This document shows, one piece after another, positions 1 to 8,051 of a DNA stretch of 64,000 bases. The stretch's first letter is position 1. Each line of letters starts with the position of its first letter. The DNA comes from Spirodela intermedia (Eukaryota > Streptophyta > Magnoliopsida > Alismatales > Araceae). The notes under the pieces were generated by a model, which was not told the origin of the DNA, ran no database searches, and saw only the letters and a program-made list of their open reading frames with translations. The stretch lies in NCBI GenBank assembly GCA_902729315.2, contig LR746279.1, positions 2,322,501 through 2,386,500 of the forward strand, written 5' to 3'. Position numbers and translations under genes: made by a program.

Positions 1-2138
1 GCCTGCATGTCTTCATGCGTCATGCCTGTTATACAAATACCGAGCTCCGTCAGGTTCCACATGCCGTCCTCCAAGTCTTTCAGACAGAGTTGTCTCCCCT
101 CATGGTCAATCACACCATCGCTACCACCGCCCTCCCCTCCTGCTCTAAACTCATAGTTACTCCCATAAATGTTCAACGACTGCAGCCTTTCAAGCGATGA
201 GACCGCCTCGCGTGGGATACTCTTAAGAGTCCAGGTTCCCTCCAAACGCAGATGTCTCAGCTTCGTCAAATTCCTGACCTCCATGGGTAATGATTCCAGG
301 GGAGTCCTTGATAGATTGAGATACCGCAGTTCTACCAGTGACCCGATTTCCGGGGGGAGAACCCTTATTCCCGTCCACGACAGATTTAAAACACGAAGGC
401 TCGGCATGAACTGGAAAAACCCACCGGGGATTTCCTCCAGATGAGGTATGTTGTAATTCAGCAACAGCGTCTGCAGATTGGGGCAACGAGGCTCCTCAGG
501 GAGCAGGCGTATCTCATTACACATCAGAGATATCCTTCTCGCCTCCGTCCATCTTTCCGGCGTCGGCACGTGCCTCAACTGCTCCCCGGAGTTCACCAAG
601 AAGACATTCCCTCTCTCGTCGCCTACGCCGCTGGTTATCCACAACGCCATCTCGCGGACCGTGTCATGGAGCTTCACGTCTCTTCCTTTGTCCTCCCCGT
701 CTTCTAGCAGACAGGCAGCCTTGAGAGTGGTGATGACAACGAGGCCGCGGTTACGAGCTCTGTCAATGGAGTCGGGATAGCATCCCCTATCTAAGAGCCC
801 TTCACCCACCCAGTAATCAATGAGCTCGCTTATAAGGATGCTGTCATCCTCTTGGAAGAGGGCGCAGTAGAGAAGGCACTCCTTGGCGGATGTATCTTTC
901 AGTCTGTCGAAACTGAACTTGAGAAGAATTAGAACCTCTTTCATGTCTCCGAGCTCCACGGGTATGCCCTTCAGCGCCATGAGAGCCTCTTTCCACTCGC
1001 CATGGGTGGTGGCATCCGCCATGGCCCGGCCTACGGTGATGAGGGTGATCGGAAGGCCTCCGCATTTTTGACAAACGGCTTCTGCGAGAGACCTTATAGA
1101 GCGATCATTCCACTGGTCTTCTTCCCTGCCCAGCTTTTGGCAGAAGAGCGTCCAAGAGCTCTTTCGATTTAAGAGGGGCACCTTAACTTTCCTCTTAGCG
1201 TCCATATCGTTGCACACTGTCACTGAGCGTGTGGTAAAGACTACCTTGCTTCCGTTCCTGAAAAAAGAGGAGGAGAAGGGGACGCCTATAGAACCGAGGT
1301 CTAGTTTCTCCCACACGTCGTCCAGCAGCAGAAGGAACTTCTTCTGGGAGAGGCCCATCAGCAGGGTCCTGGCCCGGTTCTCGCCGTGGAGAGGGCAGCC
1401 CAACTGGGTGGCAATTTGCTCTTGAACCTTCAGGATATCAGGTTCCTTGGAGACGGTTACCCAAATCACCAGATCGAAACGGCCGGATCCCCTCGGGAGG
1501 AACTCGTTGTTGATCGCCTTCAAGAGGGTCGTCTTCCCTATTCCTCCCAAGCCGTAGATCCCGATGACTGGAGCTTCATTGTCTTCCAGGAGGCTGCGGA
1601 TCTCCGACAACGTCTTCTCCGCGCCCACGTTGTCGCAGAGTGAAGAGCTTGGCTGCGGAACCACCGCGGGCGGCCGCGCCGGGATGAGTTGGTCGAGGAG
1701 ATTGTTCTTTTCGGTCTTCAGCCTCTGGACTTCTTTCAGGCACTCGGCAGCTTCACAACCGAGCCGATAAGAGGATCGTAAAGAGGAGCCCTCAGGGGAG
1801 GCCCCCCTCTGCTGGAAGGAAACCCGGAAATCGGCCTCCCTGGACTCGATCTCCTGCACCTTCCTGAGCCAATTCTTGGCCTGGGAGGTCGGCCCCATGT
1901 CCTCAAGCTCCCCTTGTTTGATATGCTCTTCTAGATCTTCTCTTAGACAGATCAGATCTGTCATCTCCCTGCCCAGCTCCTCCGCTCTGGAGTCCAGCAG
2001 AATGAGAGTGACGATTCCACCGGCGGCCAGATTCCACACCCAGGAGACGGCTTCCCCCGTGCTGCTCTGCAGGAAATTTTGCACACCCTGCGATAAGGGA
2101 TCCCAGAAGAATCCCAGACAAACAAGGAAGGGATTCAT
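1..2138 (-). CDS. R1: CC-NB-ARC-LRR resistance protein, 5' complete, 3' end beyond window
   Basis: Likely an intracellular immune receptor that senses pathogen effectors and switches through ADP/ATP exchange in its NB-ARC. Reading the minus strand from the ATG at 2136-2138, I checked every codon down to base 1 and found no stop, so about 712 codons are open and the gene continues off the left edge. The order is an N-terminal segment starting MNPFLVCLGFFWDP, a coiled-coil region with the V..WL..V..IE motif of RPS2/RPS5-type CNLs, P-loop GLGGIGKTT, kinase-2 LLLLDD, RNBS-B NGSKVVFTTRS, GLPI, RNBS-D ECLLYCALF, KLHDTVREMALWI in place of MHDV, then LRRs. The start is chosen because the same ATG context recurs at the other CNL loci. 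The 5' UTR keeps a GA/CT tract that R3 and R9 have lost. It looks functional as far as it goes; the missing C-terminus is untested. Confidence 0.9.
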   Translation of the reverse strand, partial: MNPFLVCLGFFWDPLSQGVQNFLQSSTGEAVSWVWNLAAGGIVTLILLDSRAEELGREMTDLICLREDLEEHIKQGELEDMGPTSQAKNWLRKVQEIESREADFRVSFQQRGASPEGSSLRSSYRLGCEAAECLKEVQRLKTEKNNLLDQLIPARPPAVVPQPSSSLCDNVGAEKTLSEIRSLLEDNEAPVIGIYGLGGIGKTTLLKAINNEFLPRGSGRFDLVIWVTVSKEPDILKVQEQIATQLGCPLHGENRARTLLMGLSQKKFLLLLDDVWEKLDLGSIGVPFSSSFFRNGSKVVFTTRSVTVCNDMDAKRKVKVPLLNRKSSWTLFCQKLGREEDQWNDRSIRSLAEAVCQKCGGLPITLITVGRAMADATTHGEWKEALMALKGIPVELGDMKEVLILLKFSFDRLKDTSAKECLLYCALFQEDDSILISELIDYWVGEGLLDRGCYPDSIDRARNRGLVVITTLKAACLLEDGEDKGRDVKLHDTVREMALWITSGVGDERGNVFLVNSGEQLRHVPTPERWTEARRISLMCNEIRLLPEEPRCPNLQTLLLNYNIPHLEEIPGGFFQFMPSLRVLNLSWTGIRVLPPEIGSLVELRYLNLSRTPLESLPMEVRNLTKLRHLRLEGTWTLKSIPREAVSSLERLQSLNIYGSNYEFRAGGEGGGSDGVIDHEGRQLCLKDLEDGMWNLTELGICITGMTHEDMQ

Positions 2139-2170
2139 GCCGATAATCCCTACGCAGTGAGGAAGGAAGG

Positions 2171-2196
2171 GATCGGGGAGAGAGAGAGAGAGAGAG
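2171..2196. repeat. GA/CT microsatellite in the R1 5' UTR
   Basis: A short (AG)n tract lies just upstream of the R1 start codon. CT tracts occupy the same place upstream of the CNL leader fragments at 20.5, 25.2 and 48.5 kb, so this is the ancestral CNL 5' UTR feature. Confidence 0.7.
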
Positions 2197-2377
2197 CAAC
2201 GGCTGCCTTCCTGCCGAGGGATAACAGGCGAGGGGGAATTACATAGGCAGTATACACCAGCCATTTCTTAGCTTCACCTCGAAGCTTGTCGGGTAGAGGC
2301 GCACTGCGCACCTAACAGCTGGAAAGATAAGATGGATGAGGAGTCGTGGAGCTCAGAAGATGTAATTTTGTTTTCAA

Positions 2378-2706
2378 TCCCTGATGGATGTATCTTTCAA
2401 TCTTTCAAAACTGAACTTGAGAAGAGTTAGAACCTCTTCCATGTCTCCGAGCTCTGCGGGTATGCTCTTCAGCGCCATGAGAGCCTCTTTCCACGCGCCA
2501 GGGGTGGTGGCATCCGCCATGGCCCGGCCTACGGTGATGAGAGTCATCGGCAGGCCTCCGCATTTTTTATAAACGGCTTCTGCGAGAGTTTTCAAAAATA
2601 GATCCCACTGGTCTTCTTCCCTTCCCAGCTTTTGGCAGAAGAGCTTCCAAGAGCTCTCTGAATTCAACAAGGCCACCTTAACTTTCCGCTGAGCGTCCAT
2701 CCTGCT
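2378..2706 (-). pseudogene. R2: NB-ARC (ARC) fragment of a CNL
   Basis: About 110 codons of a CNL read from KVCSRMDAQRKVKVALLN through GLPMTLITVGRAMADATT to the FSFERLKDTS region, then stop. It has no P-loop, kinase-2, LRR or coiled coil. It is nearly identical to the matching part of R6 (21.6-21.9 kb), and the downstream spacer is duplicated with it, so it arrived as part of a segmental duplication broken inside the ARC domain. The left break at about 2378 abuts the upstream sequence of R1. It is not expected to make a working receptor. Confidence 0.85.
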
Positions 2707-2732
2707 GCAAACTTTTTGTAGCAGGATGGACG
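2694..2732. repeat. Hairpin at the 5' break of R2 (13-bp arms)
   Basis: CGTCCATCCTGCT (2694-2706) is followed after 13 bases by its exact reverse complement (2720-2732). The first arm is CNL coding sequence; the second is a fold-back copy exactly where CNL homology ends. The same structure is at 21908-21946. Confidence 0.85.
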
Positions 2733-4937
2733 ACAGGAAATAAAGCCTACTAAATGACAAAAACTACTTAATAAGGACGAAATAATGTACTCTTTTTGTA
2801 TTAGATACTAACACTCCCCCTTAATGCAAAAACGTCTCATAATAGACTCTCTAAGCTTGAAAAACTTTGAGTACTCCACTATGCCTTCATAAAATCATCT
2901 GCCACTTGATCTATTGTTGAGTAAAATTTCATCTCTATGTAATTTGAAGCAACTAAATCTTAGATAAAATGACGTCGTATTTCAATATGTTTTGTTCATC
3001 CATGAAATTTTGATTCTTTGTCATAGAGATAGTTGTCATGTTGTCACAATAAATTAAGTTTTGATTTTTAAGGATTTACATCATGTAAGATTCTCCGCAT
3101 CTATATTACTTACTATGTAGCTATTGAAGTAGTAATATATTCAACTATTGAAGGTGATAATAGAGTAGATTTTTATTTTTTAGAAGCTCATGAGATTGCA
3201 CTTGAACTAAATCTGCAAACAGAATCATTTGTACTTTTTTTGTCATCAACATGATCTGCCCAATCACTATCTAAATCACCATGCAAATTAAATTAAGAAA
3301 TATGTTGATATAAATTCTATAATTGATAGTCCTATGAATATATTGAAATATTCTCTTTGCTGCTCCAAGATGATGAACTAATGGTGAATGCATAAATCTT
3401 GAAATCACAAAAACTGAAAATCTAGTCGAGTATTCATAGTTCTATCATTGCACCATATGTTATGTATTCATGTTAGTGTTGAAAGAAAAGAAAAGAAAAA
3501 TTATATGTTTGGTTTCCATGAAGATTAAGAATCTCTTTTGTTGTTAGATATTTGTTGTAATAACAATGCTTTGGTTATGCTAATGTTCTTCAACCATTAA
3601 ACAACCTATCACGGAATGTGAGATACGTCGTGTAGAGTTGCTAGAGACACTTCTATGCATTGGTGTTGATCTGCAGCCTTATGGGTGGATTGCCATGGTG
3701 GAGTTGTCAATGCATTTACTAGTGTCACAGAGAGAGCTCACCTTGTCATATCTTCTCGAGTTTTCGTTGTCTCATTATCTATAATCCTTAGTCATGTGGA
3801 GTTTGAACATGAGGAACTTACAATTCCAAAGTTGTTTATCAATGGGTAGGTGAAAGTTTCTTATCCTCATTTCTTGTGTAACCTTTACTGAAATATTTTT
3901 TTATACACTATAATCTTTTAGTTTTATTAAAATGGGCGGAGAAGAGATTGTGGTGAGATACGTGGTCATTGGAAGGACAACTTTTTTCATGGAATGTGGC
4001 TGAAAGCAACAGCCCGCCAAAATTCTCTAAGACATGCCCCACTTTTATGCAACTTAACTTCGTCATGTCACAGTCGTTGGAGATACAAAAGTTATAATTT
4101 TTACAATATTAGATGACAATTGTCGAAGATGATTCATTGACCCACTTCATTAATTTTTTAAACTTCACAAAAATATCTAAATTAATTTTAGTGATCATTG
4201 TCATAAAGTTCAAACTCTATTATTTTTACTTTATACTTATTTTTTTGATTTATTGAATAATAATTTGTGTGATTTCAAGTCTTTCAAACCTTTTTCATTT
4301 AAAGACAATTCCTTTGGTTTTTCTAAATTTTAATTTGATCAATTAAATCATATGTAATTACTTATGTAAGAATTATTAGATGGAATTATGTTATGTCAAA
4401 ATCACATTTATCAAGGTGCTGATGTCATCTCAACATCCACACTTAAAATTTTCTATTTTTATAAAATTGTAAATATATTTGTATTCATCATTTAGTCTAT
4501 AAATCATCAAAAACAAGTATTTTTTGAAAAAAATTGAAGTACTATCAGATAGTATATTACATCTCTGTGATCAACTTAAAAAATTATCAATATTTAAAAA
4601 CCCTTTTTATCTAACTATAATTTATTTATTTATTATAACATATTTTAAATTTTCAAATATTAATATTATAAAATTTTAAAAATATTAAATTTATGGTATT
4701 TATTATACAATAATTAGGTCATATTAAAAATTATTCAAAAGTACAAACAATGGGATTCGATAATAGAAAAATTAATAAATCAATTATATGAGTCTTTGTA
4801 AAATATGTTTTAAGACAATATGGTACTCAATTGATCAAATTCTGACCAAATATTATACTTACAGAATAAATGGATGAAAATAAGGATGTGAAGTATAGAC
4901 ACCTCAAATGAATTGAGACATGCATTGGGCACTACGT
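2733..4937. repeat. Duplicated AT-rich spacer D1, copy 1
   Basis: AT-rich sequence also present at 21947-24140, 45375-47390 and partly 58500-59195. It has no long open frame. A degraded coding-like scrap lies at about 3600-3850. The copy ends at about 4937, where the other copies run on into a CNL C-terminal scrap and this one switches to the GIP1-like fragment. Confidence 0.8.
3600..3850 (+). pseudogene. Unidentified coding-like scrap, repeated in the window
   Basis: Degraded plus-strand frame related to 22802-23071 (key words MVELSIHLLVSQRELTLSYL and LSHVEFE), with further relatives at 27230-27400 and 50740-50905. The repeated amino-acid pattern suggests an old exon, but I do not recognise the family. 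This copy has frame breaks. Confidence 0.4.
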
Positions 4938-5370
4938 ATTTCGGAAGTTTTAAGCTTTGACAGTTTAAATGGACATTCTACTTGATTATGGGCTGTTTAC
5001 AGAACCCCTCTCAGATAGATGGTTTTTAACATCAGTGACATTTGTTCTGGTCCACCTGCTTTCTCCTTTCTTTCACTTCGGGCAACTTCCTGCCTGTCTA
5101 TCTAATTATCATTCCTTCATTATTTAATAATCCCATTTTCATTGCAAATGTACTTGGGTCTTTTTGTGCTAAGTGCATCTTAGTGTATATTTTTGCCGTC
5201 GCCGCTAATCATGCAGTGAGTAGTTTGTCATTTATAGTGCGTGATACTTAATTACAAGGATTTTTGGACATTTCTACAATCATATTGTCTACTTCTATTA
5301 TCGTCATAGATGAATTAATTGACTTACTGCCCTCGCCACTGATCCGATTGATGGATGTGCTCATTGCCAG

Positions 5371-7175
5371 CTCTTTGTTTGGATTCACCAACGGTTCAAC
5401 AACATCTGCACTTGTTGATTCATCCCAGGAATTTGGATTCCAGATGTCTGAAGGTCATGGTCTTCATTTCAGTGATGAGAATTCGATTGGTAGAACTGTA
5501 CCTGGTGGAACACATGCAGAATCTGTTCAAACTACCAATGGATTTCCATCATCCAGAACTCTCTCTGGGGTAGACGCCTCTGCCTCCGATCCGGTACTAG
5601 TGCATTCTATTGATCGACGTGTCGCTGGCATGGTGGGTGCTATCCAACACACAGTTGGTATCAACGTGGCCACATCAGATACATATGCTGGTTATGATAT
5701 GCCGTCAAATGAAAGGGCAACAGAAAGAACCACCTTCGTTAGACAGGGGAACCTGCCAACTAATTCTCAGGTTCTTGATGCACCTCAACCTTTATCAAAT
5801 TCGCAGTTTGGCTCATCAAGTAGTTGGGCCTCTTCAAACTATGGCAGCAGGCCACAAGTCATTGCTCCTCAGAAAGGTAAAGGAAGGATTAAGGCAATTC
5901 ATTCTCTGTCCTAGACCAGCATATGCATAATGACTTTTTCTGAGTATTTATAGCTTTTCCTCCACATGCACTTTCTTTTTCTCTATCATAGTTTCTTTGA
6001 GATTTTTTAGCTTGGGTCACAAATTATAGGGTGACTTGTGATGAATTTTTCTTCATTATCCACTTCACATTCATGTATCTTCAGTAGATTCTTAAATTGC
6101 GAATAGCATTACGAATCTGGTTGCAAATTCTTTTCAGTGAGATCTTGTGACAAGTTTCCAATACTTGACAAGGTCATTATTGGAGTTACTATCATTACTT
6201 AACTTTGACATTTGTCTGGAGATTCTAACTGGCACGTCTTGAAAGAACTCTCACTCAGGAAATTTTTAACATTAGTATATTTAGCGCTAGCGATCTGTCA
6301 CTGCCCTACGGTTATTTTGCATCTCCTATACTCATAGACTGGGGGAAATTGCATCTCATGACTTAACCAGGACTTACGTATCATTTGAAGGCTCTCACAA
6401 TCAGTTCCTTTTGTTGATAATGAGGGAAACAGCCATCAGTACTTAGTGCACGATTTTATTTGATGATATTTTTATTCTGACGTGTTTTTGTGTTTCCAAT
6501 TTTTGTAGTATCTGATGATGAATACATGCTGCATTGCAAACACATCTTTAATTGCCTTATTTTCAAGTATTAATTCGTTTTATTCTTGAATATTTACTTG
6601 GACTTGCTAAGGAGTTTATTTCTCTTTTCATGTTTTCGGTTCTCAATTTTAAATATTTAGTGTCAGGTTTAATCAGGCCTCTGGTCTGCTTGGGCATCCT
6701 GACTATCGTCTCTGGAATAAAAAATACAGTGTGTGCGTCTGGTGTTCTTTTCTGGTGATCTGTTTGAATTTCAACCTGGAATTTTTGCGACCATATCTAG
6801 GCTTGTTTTGCTTTGTTGTGATAATGGTTATTCTCATCGGTCTGGAAGTTCGCGTGATGATTATTTTTATTAATTGGGTATTGGGTTTTCTTTGGCCAGC
6901 TGCTCCTAGTAAGGAGTGGAAACCAAAATCAGCAATCCAAGTCCCTGGTCAAGTTGCTGTAACAACTGGTGTGGCTGCTGATGCGCCTGGTTCGTTTGAA
7001 ACAAATTCTTGGTCTGAACCTGGTGTTCCTGAAGAAGCCGCCTCCAAGATTGAGTTGAAGTTGGAAGATCTACACTTATCAGATGGTGAACATGTTATCA
7101 TTCCAAACCATCTGCAGGTCCCAGAAGCTGAAAGAAGTGGACTGAGCTTTGGAAGCTTTGATGCCAGTTTCTCAT
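5371..7175 (+). pseudogene. GBF-interacting protein 1-like gene fragment (two exons)
   Basis: Exon 5371-5876 is preceded by an AG acceptor (ttgccag) and ends at a GT donor (AAAG|GTAA). The intron runs 5877-6899 and ends tttggccag. Exon 6900 to about 7175 continues in frame across the junction as QKAAPSKEWKPKS. The SKEWKPKS word, the acidic LEDLHLSDGEHVIIPNHLQV stretch and the closing LSFGSFDASF match the C-terminal half of plant GBF-interacting-protein-1-like proteins (DUF1296 family, linked to G-box-factor transcriptional regulation). The N-terminal DUF1296 part is absent, as is any sequence after about 7175, where a CT-rich run and the K1 kelch remnant begin. Retained introns mean it was copied as DNA rather than as a retrocopy. 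The family call rests on recognised motifs, not on a search. Confidence 0.65.
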
Positions 7176-7207
7176 TGCCATTTTTGGGTCATTTTCACCT
7201 ACCTGGC

Positions 7208-7250
7208 CTAGAGAGTCTCTCTTCTCTCTCTTCTCTCTCTCCTTTTTTTT
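7208..7250. repeat. CT-rich low-complexity junction
   Basis: A TCTCTTCTCTC run followed by poly-T sits exactly between the GIP1-like fragment and the kelch-locus module, and probably marks the join. Confidence 0.5.
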
Positions 7251-7563
7251 TGTTGAGGTCATTGGACTCGGAATACATCTTTTGCGCAGTACGCCTCCTC
7301 ATCTCCCTTCTGTTTCTCCACCGCCGTCTGATCTCATCAAGAGTGAGGTTTCCACCCGACAGACTTCAAGGTGCCAGCAAGAAAATGGTTTGATATATAT
7401 CTTTGCTTTGCAACTCCCCTGCCGATCTCTTCCTTCCTGCGTAGAAACTATCAGCATGAATGGCTGCCTTGTTTGTCTGGGATTCTTCTGGGATCCCATA
7501 TCTCTTGCTCCCTTAGTTATGATAAATCTCTTGGAACTTATGAATAAAAAAGGATTTAAGTAA
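7251..7563 (+). pseudogene. K1: kelch locus reduced to its CNL-type leader
   Basis: This copy has the shared 5' module (from about 7251), the CNL-like leader ATG at 7456 (MNGCLVCLGFFWDPIS) and then, right after the codons for DPIS, jumps to sequence that lies downstream of K2 (about 39190) and K3 (about 63275). The whole kelch coding part has been deleted, leaving a 35-codon frame. The 3' flank to about 7990 also matches those of K2 and K3. It is a dead relic, but it shows that the leader plus kelch arrangement once stood upstream of R3. Confidence 0.75.
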
Positions 7564-8030
7564 ACATAAATAGCGTTTCATGGGATGAATGAAAAAGTCA
7601 AAATGATTTGGTTAACTTAAATGAAAAGTAATTTATGAAAAAGTCAATGTAGAGGGAGTAATGAACTATGAATGCATTGCATATTGGAAACAAGTTCCCT
7701 TGTTTACTGTTATTGGAACCATATGATGTTCCGTAATTTTATTCTGGATGTAATTTCCTTTCATTAATGATATCCGTCAGTAAGAAATAACGACGATACA
7801 AAGTTTGAGATGTTGTTATCGTAGGTAACTTCATGCGCCGTTTATTTGCAAGGACCCCAGCTGGACAGGCGAACGTTGACCATCAACTGTTGGCTGCTGG
7901 AATATTTCAACCGTGCTAATAGTTCAATGTCAACCGTAAATTTCGGTGAAATCGGACGATCGGGAGGGAGAGGAGGAAAGGCGGTGGTGGACTACAGATG
8001 CGGATGTTGAATGGATCCTGTTCGTAGGTT
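7510..8030. repeat. Kelch-locus 3' flank, copy 1
   Basis: Non-coding sequence shared with 39190-39700 and 63275-63740. In copies 1 and 2 it runs up to the 3' end of a minus-strand CNL (R3, R9). It includes the ACGTTGACCATCAACTGTTGG stretch. No gene is seen in it. Confidence 0.8.
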
Positions 8031-8051
8031 ATAAACATTTATGTTGCATTT

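Noticed and set aside
1-2160. Treating R1 as a pseudogene because only short open frames with both a start and a stop occur there
   Set aside because: A codon-by-codon check shows an uninterrupted minus-strand frame that simply has no stop inside the window.
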